Below the pieces are notes generated by a model. That model searched no databases. It saw nothing but the letters and a program-made list of their open reading frames with translations, and was not told the origin of the DNA. DNA of 64,000 nt, taken from NCBI GenBank assembly GCA_025963715.1, contig JAOQAG010000026.1, forward strand, positions 144,327 to 208,326. Direction: 5' to 3'. Below, piece after piece: positions 45,924 to 54,614 of this stretch. The position numbers and the translations under genes are program-made. Numbering within the stretch: position 1 is the first letter of the stretch; each line of letters opens with the position of its first letter. The DNA is from Bacteroidota bacterium (GTDB lineage Bacteria > Bacteroidota > Bacteroidia > 2-12-FULL-35-15).

Positions 45924-46319
45924 TTATTCTTCTTCATCACTTACTGTGTCTTCATTATCTTCGGTATCATTTTCGCCCATCAGCTCATTGGCTGTAAAAT
46001 ATTCTACAATTGCCTGTTTGATCAATAAGTGCTGTTGATTGGGTTTTAGCGGAGGTAATTTTTCATTTACTTTCCAGTGCGGCCAGCCATCTTTGTCCAG
46101 TCCTTCATATTCATAATAACCGTATGGCGTAAGCAGGGTGCAAATGGCAATGTGCATCACATCGAGCTTTTGGGTCTTTGTAAATTTTAAATTCCCTTTG
46201 CCAAGTTCCTGCACACCAATTAAAAACAGGATGGCCTGTTCGTCTATATCACCGCCGAATTGTGGCGCTAAGCTGTCTAATACTTTTTCAAACTGCTGAT
46301 CAACTTCTTCTTTATTCAT
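45924..46319 (-). CDS. Conserved hypothetical protein, 131 aa
   Basis: The protein is 131 aa and starts MNKEEVDQQFEKVLDSLAPQ. I recognise no named domain. The middle is helical with IDEQAILFLIGVQELGKG, then LTPYGYYEYEGLDKDGWPHW, ending in a very acidic tail (ENDTEDNEDTVSDEEE). No signal peptide or membrane helix; a soluble cytoplasmic protein. It precedes no clear operon partner; the neighbouring gene haaO lies 258 bp further upstream on the same strand across repeat DNA. Confidence 0.75.
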   Translation of the reverse strand: MNKEEVDQQFEKVLDSLAPQFGGDIDEQAILFLIGVQELGKGNLKFTKTQKLDVMHIAICTLLTPYGYYEYEGLDKDGWPHWKVNEKLPPLKPNQQHLLIKQAIVEYFTANELMGENDTEDNEDTVSDEEE

Positions 46320-46364
46320 TCTATCTACTAATTACTAATTTATACAAATATACCAATCTGGTAT

Positions 46365-46405
46365 GGATAACGCCCGCCTGAACGATTCGGGCAGGAACAG
46401 AAACG
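46365..46405. repeat. Exact inverse copy of the 41-bp repeat at 29111
   Basis: Reverse complement of 29111-29151 over all 41 bases. It sits in a repeat-filled gap with AATCTGTG-type sequence around it. Confidence 0.75.
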
Positions 46406-46537
46406 AATATTACGAATCTGTGTTGTTCACTGGTTTACTCGTTCATTGGTTCATTCGTTTGCTGTATAATGCTGTCTGTTAAAGGCTATCCCTGAAATGA
46501 TGGTTTGTTTTTTAGAAACACAGCATCTGCGTAAAGC

Positions 46538-46572
46538 AAGCTTTGAACTTTTGAACCTTAAACTTTGAACTT
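46538..46572 (+). repeat. Dispersed AACTTTGAACTTT repeat, copy 3
   Basis: Shares the run CTTTGAACTTTTGAAC..TTAAACTTTGAACTT with copies 1 and 2. It ends 6 bp before the haaO stop codon. Confidence 0.65.
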
Positions 46573-46577
46573 CCTTC

Positions 46578-47123
46578 TTAATGTGAATCCGTTTTTGCTG
46601 TGGGTGCTACCGGTGGTTCCATCACATGTCCGCATTTTTTGCAGGTGCGCAGATCCGGGTTCCCGTAAAAATAGGCGAATGTTTCCTGGAACTGGGTCAT
46701 GATATTGGTGAGCTTGAATTTTTTTTCGTACAAAGGTGCATTGCATTTTTCACAAAACCACATCAGCCCGTCTTCCTCACCATCGCGGCGTTTACGCTCC
46801 ATTACCAGCCCGATGGTATTGGGGCCGCGCATAGGGTTGTGCGGTACACGCGGAGGCAATAAAAAAATATCGCCTTCTTTTATATCTAGGGTTACGGCTT
46901 TACCTTCTTCCTGGATACCCACTTTTATATCGCCTTCCAGCTGATAGAAAAACTCTTCGCTTTCATTAAAATGATAATCCTTGCGGGAATTTGGGCCGCC
47001 TACTACCATCACAATAAATTCGGTGTTTTCGTACACTACTTTATTTCCTACCGGCGGTTTTAAAAGATGCCGGTTTTCGTCGATCCATTTTTTGAAATTA
47101 AAAGGACGTTGTACTGCTGCCAT
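46578..47123 (-). CDS. haaO: 3-hydroxyanthranilate 3,4-dioxygenase
   Basis: The protein is 181 aa. A cupin with iron ligands around RKDYHFNESEEFFYQLEGDI (His and Glu) and a further His in LPPRVPHNPMRGPNTIG, plus substrate Arg residues. The C-terminal C..C pairs (MWFCEKCNAP and TCKKCG) form the rubredoxin-like iron site of bacterial enzymes. It opens 3-hydroxyanthranilate in the kynurenine route to quinolinate/NAD. No other kynurenine gene is in view; nadD is 5.8 kb away. Confidence 0.94.
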   Translation of the reverse strand: MAAVQRPFNFKKWIDENRHLLKPPVGNKVVYENTEFIVMVVGGPNSRKDYHFNESEEFFYQLEGDIKVGIQEEGKAVTLDIKEGDIFLLPPRVPHNPMRGPNTIGLVMERKRRDGEEDGLMWFCEKCNAPLYEKKFKLTNIMTQFQETFAYFYGNPDLRTCKKCGHVMEPPVAPTAKTDSH

Positions 47124-47135
47124 TGTTTTATTTTT

Positions 47136-49439
47136 TTAAACTTTTATGGTTACCTGTAACGCAAATGTACGCGGCGGCTGCATATCCGCAGGGCGCCCAA
47201 CATACTCGCGGTTAAAAACATTATTTACTATAAACCCTACTTTGGCGGTTTTGTTCAATTGCCAAGAAATGCGGCCATCGAATACGACATCGCCATTTTT
47301 ATTTTTGTCTCTGTATTCTTTTATACCCGGGATTGCTTCCACAAAAAACTTATCGATATTTTCCATGTAGCTGTTGTAACGGCAGCTCACACCAAAGCCC
47401 AGTTTTTTATATCCCAGCTGCACATCGCCTTTTGCAGTATGCTGGTAACGGTATTTTAAAATATTTTTATACGACGAATTTCTTGCCGTATCCACTTTTT
47501 CGTTAAAATCGGTTTGGATCGGATCGATGTACGTGTAACCCATCAAGGCTTCCACACTTACAGGGCCGATCTTTCCTTCTCCCATGATCGATACTTCAAA
47601 CCCGGAGATGCGGGTGTTACCGATATTTTGTGATTGAAATCCTAATCCATAATTTGGTGGTACCAACCGTCCATACTGTCCGAATGTAAATTCCATCATG
47701 TCTTTGTATTCTGTCCAGAAATATGCCAGATCTACAAATCCTCTCCAGTTATTACCCAGCTTTACACCTTGTTTGATCCCAATCTCGGCGCTCCAGCCAC
47801 TTTCCGGCTTTAAGCTGTCGTTGGGATAAATATCCAAACCGCTGGCGCTTGTTTTAATGAAGCGCTCGGCTACGGTAGGAAAGCGAAAACCTTGTCCGAA
47901 GGATGCACGGATGAATGTAACAGGAGTCAACTCATAATTTACGCCCAACCGTGTTACCGGTTTTATTTTTGAATGCGATGCAATTGTTTTGCTTTGATCC
48001 ATCAACAGGTACACATTTTCACGGGTTTCTACCGAATCGGTTTTAAAATACTCGCCCCTGATCCCTGCTGAAATGGAAAGCTTCTTAAAAAACTTTTTAT
48101 CAAACTGCAGGTAGGCGGAAGCATTATCGCTGTAATGCGTGCCGTAGAGAGCGCCGGAATGCACCTCATCGTAATTATACACCAGGCCTCCTGTCCAGGT
48201 AAAATCATTTTTATAATGTTTCTGATATTGGTATTCCGCGTAATACACATCTGCGCGGGATTCCTGATCGGTGTTGTTGAGGTTGGTGGTCCTGAAAAAC
48301 CGGCCACGCAGGGAATGGCGGCCACCGTTGGAAGTGTAATAGGTTACGAACGGATCGACGTTACTGCGATATGTTGTATAATGGCTCAGATCGCCGCCAG
48401 CAGGACGATACGCGCCGCTATCCGCATTCTGCCAGATGAGGAACAAACCGCCTTGTGTGCGGATGGTATTTGCATTTACGCCGATGGCCAGTCCTTTTAC
48501 TTTTTTAAAACGATAGCGTAAATTTACGTTGGCACGGTAGCGCTGTTCGGTTTCATACTGGCGGTAACCCATATCGTCGTATACGTTTGCACCGAGTACC
48601 AAATCCAGGTTTTTAATTTTTTCGCCGTGATAGAAATTCACACCGCCAAACGTCGGGTTTCCATCTTTCCACCACACCAGCTCGCTGCGTTTCGGACGAT
48701 CGTAATAACCGCCGTTAACGGTAATTTTTGTTTCGGGTTCATCTTTCGGGTAGGCTGTACGGAAATTGATCACGCCGTTTAATGCGGAGGAACCGAACAA
48801 TGCAGAGGAAGCGCCTTTGATGACCTCGATCTGTTCACAATTTTCGACCGGTAAAAAGCTCCATTTTACATCGCCTGCATCTGCGGTAAGCATAGGCATT
48901 TCATCTACCATGAGTAATACACGACTACCGGCACCGTAGCTAAAACCGCTACCGCCGCGGATGTTGGCTTGCCCGTCGATCATGTTCACGCCGGGCACCT
49001 GCTCCATAATGGTTTCGATGGTGTTTGTATTTTTATTCTCGATCAGCGATGGTTTTAATACTTCCATGGAAACGGTCACATCGCCCAGTTTTTGCTCAAA
49101 CCTCCCGGCAGAAACAACTACTATATCGAGCTGTTTGGAATCATCTTCCATGGAAATGTTGATGCTGAGCGTATCGTTTGCGGCAGTGGTAACGGTTTGG
49201 GTTTGTTGTTTATACCCAACGTATTTATAATCTATTTTGTGTTTCCCCGGTGTGGTTTTTACAAGGTAGTTGCCATTGAGATCGGCGGTGGTGCCCGTTG
49301 AATCATCTAAAACAATGTTTGCACCAACAATTGTTTCCTTGCTTTTTGAATCGGAAACACGGCCTTTGATATAAGCTGTTTGCGCAAATAAAGAACCGAC
49401 TGCCTGAATGAAAAATAGTGGAGTGAGTATTTTTTTCAT
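47136..49439 (-). CDS. TonB-dependent outer-membrane receptor
   Basis: The protein is 767 aa. Signal peptide (MKKILTPLFFIQAVGSLFAQ), then a CarboxypepD_reg-like domain (KGRVSDSKSKETIVGANIVL), a plug (ETIMEQVPGVNMIDGQANIR, GGSGFSYGAGSRVLLMVDEM, SSALFGSSALNGVINF) and a beta-barrel. The C-terminal end is NNVFNREYVGRPADMQPPRT...ALQVTIKV. These receptors import iron chelates, cobalamin or glycans with TonB energy. No SusD, siderophore or cobalamin gene or riboswitch is adjacent, so the substrate is open. It is 12 bp from the end of haaO start, but this spacing is tail-to-head on the same strand. Confidence 0.95.
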   Translation of the reverse strand: MKKILTPLFFIQAVGSLFAQTAYIKGRVSDSKSKETIVGANIVLDDSTGTTADLNGNYLVKTTPGKHKIDYKYVGYKQQTQTVTTAANDTLSINISMEDDSKQLDIVVVSAGRFEQKLGDVTVSMEVLKPSLIENKNTNTIETIMEQVPGVNMIDGQANIRGGSGFSYGAGSRVLLMVDEMPMLTADAGDVKWSFLPVENCEQIEVIKGASSALFGSSALNGVINFRTAYPKDEPETKITVNGGYYDRPKRSELVWWKDGNPTFGGVNFYHGEKIKNLDLVLGANVYDDMGYRQYETEQRYRANVNLRYRFKKVKGLAIGVNANTIRTQGGLFLIWQNADSGAYRPAGGDLSHYTTYRSNVDPFVTYYTSNGGRHSLRGRFFRTTNLNNTDQESRADVYYAEYQYQKHYKNDFTWTGGLVYNYDEVHSGALYGTHYSDNASAYLQFDKKFFKKLSISAGIRGEYFKTDSVETRENVYLLMDQSKTIASHSKIKPVTRLGVNYELTPVTFIRASFGQGFRFPTVAERFIKTSASGLDIYPNDSLKPESGWSAEIGIKQGVKLGNNWRGFVDLAYFWTEYKDMMEFTFGQYGRLVPPNYGLGFQSQNIGNTRISGFEVSIMGEGKIGPVSVEALMGYTYIDPIQTDFNEKVDTARNSSYKNILKYRYQHTAKGDVQLGYKKLGFGVSCRYNSYMENIDKFFVEAIPGIKEYRDKNKNGDVVFDGRISWQLNKTAKVGFIVNNVFNREYVGRPADMQPPRTFALQVTIKV

Positions 49440-49773
49440 TTATCCTGTGTTTTCTAAAACTCTTTTTTTGTGGTTAACTGGCAATTTGTAAACTTTTCAA
49501 CAGTACTTTTTCTGACGCTTATTTTTATATTTTTGCCAATACTAATGTGCAATGTACAAATAATTGTATTTTAACACAAACGGAAGAAAAAAAACCTTTT
49601 TTATAGGTAAATACGGGCGTTCTGCGGGGAATGAATTATAAATGCCGGTTCGATTTATTGGTTTGCCGAGAAGATTTTATTTCTCAATGATCTGCGATTT
49701 CGCGGCAGCGCTGCTGTACTGTTTTTGCTAAAAGCGGTAGAGCAGCGCCACACATTTGTAATTACAACAGGAT
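49440..49773. other. Non-coding 334-bp gap between TonB receptor and dprA
   Basis: No gene or riboswitch recognised; the receptor's leader has no B12-box-like element. A hairpin GCGCTGCTGTAC (49708-49719) / GTAGAGCAGCGC (49737-49748), one mismatch, lies 25 bp before dprA. Confidence 0.45.
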
Positions 49774-50874
49774 ATGATAGAAAATTTAAATTATAAGATT
49801 GCATTGACGCTGATCCCCGAGATTGGCGATGTGCTTGCGAAACGCCTGGTGGCATACTGCGGAAGCGTGGAAGGTGTTTTTAATGAAAAGAAAAGTGCGC
49901 TGGAAAAAGTTCCGGGAATTGGAACGGTATTGTCGAAAATCATAAAGGAACAGTCCGTTTTTAATCGGGTGGAAGAGGAATTAAAATTCATTGAAAAAAA
50001 TAAGATCCGCCCGCTTTTTTATTTAGATGCCGGTTATCCAAAACGATTGACGTATTGTGAAGACAATCCGGTGATGCTTTATTTTAAAGGAGATACGGAC
50101 CTGAACACGAATAAGATCATCAGTATTGTAGGAACGCGGGAAGCAACGGAATACGGTAAAAATTTGTGTGAGAAACTGGTAGCGGACCTGGCTGTTCATC
50201 ATCCGCTGATCGTGAGCGGACTTGCTTACGGGATTGATGTTTGCGCCCACCGTGCGGCAATGGATAATAATTTAAAAACGGTGGCTGTGTTTGCGCACGG
50301 GTTCGACAGGGTGTATCCTGCATTACACAAATCTATTGCGGAAAAAATGCAGGAGCAAGGCGGATTGCTGACAGATTTCACAAGCGGTACGATTCCCAAT
50401 CGTGAAAATTTTCCGAGAAGGAATCGCATTGTGGCGGGAATTGCGGATGCTACGATTGTGATCGAATCAAAAAAAGATGGCGGATCACTGATCACGGCGG
50501 ATATTGCAAACGGTTATAACCGTGATGTGTTTGCATTTCCGGGCAGGATCGGCGATGCTGCTTCGGAAGGGTGTAACAATATTATCAAGCAAAACAAAGC
50601 GGCGCTGATCCAGTCGGCGGCGGATATTGTGTACATTATGGGTTGGGAACAAAGGGCGAAAAAAAATGCGCCTGCTCAAAAAAAACTATTCATTGATCTG
50701 AAACCGGAAGAAGAAATGGTCGTGAATATTTTGAAAGAAAAAAATACGCTGAATGTGGATGATCTGTGTTTGCTGGTAAAGATGCCGATGAGCAAAGTTT
50801 CGTCACTGCTGCTGACGCTGGAGTTTTCGGGAATTGTGAGATCGCTGCCGGGGAAAATGTATAAGCTTAATTGA
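49774..50874 (+). CDS. dprA: DNA-processing protein DprA
   Basis: The protein is 366 aa. A short helical N-terminal HhH region (1-70) precedes the Rossmann core with IISIVGTREATEYGKNLCEK, SGLAYGIDVCAHRAAM, FAHGFDRVYPALHKSIAEKM, PRRNRIVAGIADATIVIESK and DGGSLITADIANGYNRDVFA. The C-terminal winged helix follows (VNILKEKNTLNVDDLCLL). DprA loads RecA onto incoming single-stranded DNA during transformation. It is a single gene between a structured leader and a repeat-rich gap. Confidence 0.96.
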   Translation: MIENLNYKIALTLIPEIGDVLAKRLVAYCGSVEGVFNEKKSALEKVPGIGTVLSKIIKEQSVFNRVEEELKFIEKNKIRPLFYLDAGYPKRLTYCEDNPVMLYFKGDTDLNTNKIISIVGTREATEYGKNLCEKLVADLAVHHPLIVSGLAYGIDVCAHRAAMDNNLKTVAVFAHGFDRVYPALHKSIAEKMQEQGGLLTDFTSGTIPNRENFPRRNRIVAGIADATIVIESKKDGGSLITADIANGYNRDVFAFPGRIGDAASEGCNNIIKQNKAALIQSAADIVYIMGWEQRAKKNAPAQKKLFIDLKPEEEMVVNILKEKNTLNVDDLCLLVKMPMSKVSSLLLTLEFSGIVRSLPGKMYKLN

Positions 50875-51046
50875 TGTGAAAATGATTGCTGATGTGCAGA
50901 TTGCTGATGTGCAGATGATGTGCTGTCTGTGATTTTACCACGAAGGCGTGAAGACGCAAAGGAAGGTTTAAAGGAGATGATTTTCTCAAAATGTTTGGTC
51001 ACGCAGATTGGAAATAATGCTTTGAACTATTATTTTCTTTGAAATC

Positions 51047-51125
51047 GTCATCCCGCAATGTTGCGGGATCCCGTAGATTCGTGCAGGATATTAATTAACC
51101 GATCCCGCAACAGGTGCGGGATGAC
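51047..51125. repeat. REP-like palindrome with GTCATCCCGCA arms
   Basis: 51047-51070 (GTCATCCCGCA-ATG-TTGCGGGATC) and 51101-51125 are near-complementary, each also an internal hairpin. The same GTCATCCCGC start recurs in many Bacteroidota genomes, as I recall. Distinct from the REPIN family at 16644. Confidence 0.7.
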
Positions 51126-51176
51126 AGACTAAAACAATAATATTACATGATGTGAAACTTAACAGTTGAATGAAAA

Positions 51177-51212
51177 ACAAAAAGCGCTGCAAATAATTGC
51201 AGCGCTTTTTGT
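51177..51212. terminator. 16-bp perfect stem terminator
   Basis: ACAAAAAGCGCTGCAA-ATAA-TTGCAGCGCTTTTTGT, a 16-bp perfect stem, 30 bp past the stop of the minus-strand gene at 51243. It serves that gene and possibly dprA. Confidence 0.8.
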
Positions 51213-51242
51213 TATTTTAAATCTGTGAATCTGTGGCTAATC

Positions 51243-51911
51243 TTACTCCACCGATTGTAATTTTTTATCAATGTCGGCTACAATTTTTTTCTGTGCTTCT
51301 ATTTCTGCTTTTTTCTTGTCCTGATCGGCTTTGTTGGTTACAATATCCTGCTCTGCTTTGGTGATCTTTGCTTTGTAATCTTCAATATCGCCATTCAGGT
51401 GTTTGTTATCTTTTTCAAGTGATTTCTGATCGTCTTCCAGGCCGGATTGAATTTTTTGCGCCGCTTTTAATTTTTCTTCGATGGCATCTTTGGATGCTTC
51501 AATGGCAAAATCTTTTACCAGTTTTTCGGCTACTTTGTATTGGTCTTTGTGATCGTTTGAATTTAAAAATGCACCACCCAAATCAAATGCAATTACGAAA
51601 GTAATTTCCGCATCGCCTTTTTTTCCCTGTGCTTTTCCGTATACGTCGATGGTGTTATTTCCCATGTCTTTGATCAGCGCATGATCTACAAAAATAGCTC
51701 CGTCCTTGGTGGTTCTTTTTCCATCGTATTTTTTCATGAAGGAACGGAAGGCATCTTCGGCGTCGGAAGGGTTAACTTCGTATAGTGTTACTGTCAAGGC
51801 ATTGTGATTTCCACCGCCAATATTCTCATTGGATTCTTTCACTTTAATTTTTTGGGCACTTGCCGAAAGTGCAATGGCAACAGCAAATGCGAGCGTAATT
51901 ATTTTTTTCAT
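51243..51911 (-). CDS. Exported hypothetical protein with C-terminal coiled coil
   Basis: The protein is 222 aa from ATG at 51911 (MKKIITLAFAVAIALSASAQ signal peptide). The mature part has a compact domain of about 110 residues (IGGGNHNALTVTLYEVNPSD...AEITFVIAFDLGG) and then a Lys/Glu/Asp-rich coiled coil to the end (DNKHLNGDIEDYKAKITKAE). Not recognised as a named family; a periplasmic or outer-membrane-associated protein is likely. A single gene with its own terminator. Confidence 0.8.
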   Translation of the reverse strand: MKKIITLAFAVAIALSASAQKIKVKESNENIGGGNHNALTVTLYEVNPSDAEDAFRSFMKKYDGKRTTKDGAIFVDHALIKDMGNNTIDVYGKAQGKKGDAEITFVIAFDLGGAFLNSNDHKDQYKVAEKLVKDFAIEASKDAIEEKLKAAQKIQSGLEDDQKSLEKDNKHLNGDIEDYKAKITKAEQDIVTNKADQDKKKAEIEAQKKIVADIDKKLQSVE

Positions 51912-51967
51912 GTCTTGATTTTTTAAAATGATATGTACAAGATACAATTGTTTTTTAAATAAAAAAA

Positions 51968-52549
51968 TTATTCTTTTTCATCAATATCGGTGACTCCACC
52001 CGACACAATAAATTTCATTACTTCTGAGGAAGATGCGTTTACCACAGTAATGTGATCGGCCGGAACGATCAGCAAATTCCCTGAAAAGGAATATGATAAA
52101 GGAACGTACACGGCAACGGTTCCTTTGGTAATGTTAAGCTCCGAAAGATCTTCCTGCGTGATGAATCCGAGTTGCTGGATGTTATTTTCCTTGTTGATGG
52201 TGATGAGCACCGGTTTATTAAAACGCTTTTTGCTGCCGACAAATGCAGATAATAAATCCTTGATGGAGGAGTATACGGTTTTGATAAATGGTGTGTGTTC
52301 GAGGATGTTATCAAACAGGCTGAACAAGGGTCGCAGGATGATGGAGGAACCGAGCAATCCCATTAAAAAAATGAGCAGGACGGCGGTAAAAATAATAATG
52401 AAGGGATCGATAACCGGGTTGATGATGATCCCGAACATGGTAAACAGCGAGCCTACCCAGGCGATCACTTTGTAAACGATGATGAGTGTAATGGCAACAG
52501 GAACGGTAATGATAATGCCCTGGATAAAATAACGGAAGATCTTTGTCAT
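51968..52549 (-). CDS. DUF502 membrane protein
   Basis: The protein is 193 aa. Two hydrophobic helices near the N-terminus (FIQGIIITVPVAITLIIVYK, FIIIFTAVLLIFLMGLLGSS) precede a soluble part with the family motif EHTPFIKTVYSSIKDLLSAF and VPLSYSFSGNLLIVPADHI. DUF502 proteins are small inner-membrane proteins of unknown function in many bacteria. It is followed by a repeat-rich gap and starts 56 bp upstream of the previous gene on the same strand, so co-transcription is possible. Confidence 0.85.
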   Translation of the reverse strand: MTKIFRYFIQGIIITVPVAITLIIVYKVIAWVGSLFTMFGIIINPVIDPFIIIFTAVLLIFLMGLLGSSIILRPLFSLFDNILEHTPFIKTVYSSIKDLLSAFVGSKKRFNKPVLITINKENNIQQLGFITQEDLSELNITKGTVAVYVPLSYSFSGNLLIVPADHITVVNASSSEVMKFIVSGGVTDIDEKE

Positions 52550-52884
52550 GATGATTTTAAATAATTACTGTATTGAATTGTTAAGAAAATGTAATGTGAA
52601 TGTATATGCTTAACTTTTTGAAGGCAAAATTTACAATCCCGCACGTGCGGGACGATCTTGTAATGTAATTTGCTCTTCTGCTGGCGCGAAGACCAACCGC
52701 GGATAATTTCGCGTATGCGGTTTATTGCTTCGAAAATATAATCTAGTAACGCTCATTACCGACTATTACTGACAAGCTCAAAAAGGCGAAGCCCAAAAAT
52801 AGTTTCAAATTATAAATCTGCAGATATTTTACAACAGATATCGTTTTTTCAAATGGTGTAAAGTTTCTGATATTCATTAAATTT
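52550..52884. other. Non-coding 335-bp gap containing the 92-bp repeat
   Basis: No gene seen. It contains 52622-52713, one copy of a dispersed 92-bp unit whose partner is 55749-55840. The rest is AT-rich and unremarkable. Confidence 0.5.
52622..52713. repeat. 92-bp dispersed repeat, copy 1
   Basis: 89 of 92 positions are identical to 55749-55840. It carries the palindrome CCCGCACGTGCGGG and the segment CGGATAATTTCGCG. Both copies are in the same orientation. Confidence 0.8.
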
Positions 52885-53460
52885 TTATTTTTCGTAGAAA
52901 TGCATTTCTTTTATATATTCCCATACTGCTTCGGGAAGAAAATAGCGGATGTCTTTTTTATCTTTAATGGCCTGGCGGATCATAGTGGAAGAAATTTCCA
53001 TGCGGGGCGCCGGAACTAATTTTACTTTTCCATTTTTTTCCAATTCCGTTTCTGCGCTTTCCTGCCGCGGATATACATAGAGTTCGTGATGTTTCAGGAT
53101 CTCTTCGTAATTTTTCCATTTGTGAAAACTGCCTAAATTATCGCCACCCATGATGAGTGCAAAATCGTGCTCCGGATATTTTTCTTTGAGATAGACGAGT
53201 GTATTTACGGTATAAGAAGGCTGCGGCAATTTAAATTCCACATCGCTTGCCTTGAGCTTGTTATTATCTTCAATGGCAATTTGCACCATTTGTAAACGGT
53301 GCCGCTCGTGCAGCAGCGATGATTTTTTTTTGAGCGGATTGTGCGGTGAAATAACGAACCATACTTTTTCGAGATCTGTAAATTCCAGCATATAATTGGC
53401 AAGCACCATGTGCCCGACATGAATAGGATTAAAGGAACCGAAAAATAAACCGATCTTCAT
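52885..53460 (-). CDS. nadD: Nicotinate-nucleotide adenylyltransferase
   Basis: The protein is 191 aa. NTP-transferase motifs: GLFFGSFNPIHVGHMVLANY (GxFxPxHxGH) near the N-terminus, ALIMGGDNLGSFHKWKNYEE and ISSTMIRQAIKDKKDIRYFL (SSTxIR). It adenylates nicotinate mononucleotide to deamido-NAD. It starts 13 bp upstream of the end of the TM2-domain gene and they form one transcript. Confidence 0.96.
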   Translation of the reverse strand: MKIGLFFGSFNPIHVGHMVLANYMLEFTDLEKVWFVISPHNPLKKKSSLLHERHRLQMVQIAIEDNNKLKASDVEFKLPQPSYTVNTLVYLKEKYPEHDFALIMGGDNLGSFHKWKNYEEILKHHELYVYPRQESAETELEKNGKVKLVPAPRMEISSTMIRQAIKDKKDIRYFLPEAVWEYIKEMHFYEK

Positions 53461-53473
53461 AAAGCAGAATAAA

Positions 53474-53902
53474 TTATTTGAGCCACATAAAAATGTGTGG
53501 ATTGTTCTCGTATTGTTTAATGTCTTTGCTACACAGGATCACGCAAAAATCGATCAGCGGAAGCAAGCCGAAACAACCGCCGAAAGTTGCTACATATACC
53601 ACCGGGATCCAGGGTTTGCAGCCAAGCATTACGCGGTGCGCACCCATAAAGCCAAACGGAAAAGGAAAGGCCAGCATGGCAGAAATTATTTTTTGCTTTT
53701 TTTCCGCATCCGGTTTCGGATGAACGGATAATTGCAGATCATTGATCCCCGTTGTTTTTATAATTACCGAATCGCCGGATAAAACAAGCGTTGCCGGGTT
53801 TACAGTTTGAATAAACAGTGTATCGTTTTGCACCGATGCTTTGCAATAAGGCGCAGCAGCGAAAAGAAAAAAAGCAACTATTACTATTTTTAAATGCTTC
53901 AT
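53474..53902 (-). CDS. TM2-domain protein with signal peptide
   Basis: The protein is 142 aa. A signal peptide (IVIVAFFLFAAAPYCKA) is followed by a short beta-like part and a TM2 domain: KIISAMLAFPFPFGFMGAHR, then the conserved turn with two hairpin helices (WIPVVYVATFGGCFGLLPLI, DFCVILCSKD). TM2 proteins are small membrane proteins, mostly of unknown role. Its stop is 13 bp upstream of the nadD start; the next upstream gene is the beta-barrel at 54561. Confidence 0.82.
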   Translation of the reverse strand: MKHLKIVIVAFFLFAAAPYCKASVQNDTLFIQTVNPATLVLSGDSVIIKTTGINDLQLSVHPKPDAEKKQKIISAMLAFPFPFGFMGAHRVMLGCKPWIPVVYVATFGGCFGLLPLIDFCVILCSKDIKQYENNPHIFMWLK

Positions 53903-53910
53903 GTATTGTT

Positions 53911-54561
53911 TTAAAATTTCAGGTTGAGCCCAAACATAAACACGCCGGGCGGCCCGACAGATACTTCGCCGTTAATGCCAATGTAATCATTAAAAAAATA
54001 ACGGACACCAAAAATGGCCTGCGCAGTGTAATGTGTATTCTTTAAATTAACACGTACGGCCCAGGGAACACCACCGTTTTTTGGTACATAATTTACATTG
54101 TCGTTGGTGCTGGAAACGTCCCAAACCGTATAGCCCAAGCGAACTCCGGCATACATATCCACCGATTCTTTTTTCCCGAAATGAAATAACGCACGCAGTC
54201 CAAAATTATTCCGGATGAATTTATCGGAAAACCGTATGTGCGCATTGCGTGACGGTGAATATCCATCGTAATAATAGATCATCGACTGCCGTCCGTACGA
54301 TGGCCCCAGGCTAAAGATCTTTGCTACTCCGATATCGCAGGAAGCAACCACATACGGGTTGGATGTAAAATGATCGTTGTGGGTGGAATCGTTTGTATTG
54401 CTTATAAAGGATGCCGACATTCCCAAAATGCTGTATCCTGCACCGGCCGTGACCACGGCTTCGCCTGCATCTTTTTGAGCGCTGACTGCGGCCGGTAATA
54501 ACAATAAAGTTCCAATAACAATTGATGTTATTGGAACTATAAATTTTGTTTTTGTTTTCAT
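53911..54561 (-). CDS. Outer-membrane beta-barrel protein (putative)
   Basis: The protein is 216 aa. Signal peptide ends near VSAQ; the mature chain alternates hydrophobic strands with turns and closes in aromatic GVFMFGLNLKF, typical of OmpW/porin-like barrels. Several Gly-rich strands (GAGYSILGMSASFISNTND, VDMYAGVRLGYTVWDVSS) are consistent with about eight strands. Function unknown. It is 8 bp before the TM2 gene, so TM2 and nadD may share its transcript. Confidence 0.72.
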   Translation of the reverse strand: MKTKTKFIVPITSIVIGTLLLLPAAVSAQKDAGEAVVTAGAGYSILGMSASFISNTNDSTHNDHFTSNPYVVASCDIGVAKIFSLGPSYGRQSMIYYYDGYSPSRNAHIRFSDKFIRNNFGLRALFHFGKKESVDMYAGVRLGYTVWDVSSTNDNVNYVPKNGGVPWAVRVNLKNTHYTAQAIFGVRYFFNDYIGINGEVSVGPPGVFMFGLNLKF

Positions 54562-54614
54562 GTAGTTATCCGGTTAATGAATGTACAGTAAAAACAACCA
54601 ACGCGGATGAAAGC

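Larger units (their letters stand above)
50875..51242. other. Non-coding 368-bp gap with three repeat structures
   Basis: It holds a tandem 15-bp duplication (GATTGCTGATGTGCA at 50884 and 50899), an ACCAC-AAGGC family unit at 50937-50962, the palindromic element 51047-51125 and the terminator 51177-51212. No gene seen. Confidence 0.55.

Noticed and set aside
49440-49620. Possible cobalamin riboswitch before the TonB receptor
   Set aside because: No B12-box-like conserved sequence is seen on the minus strand leader.
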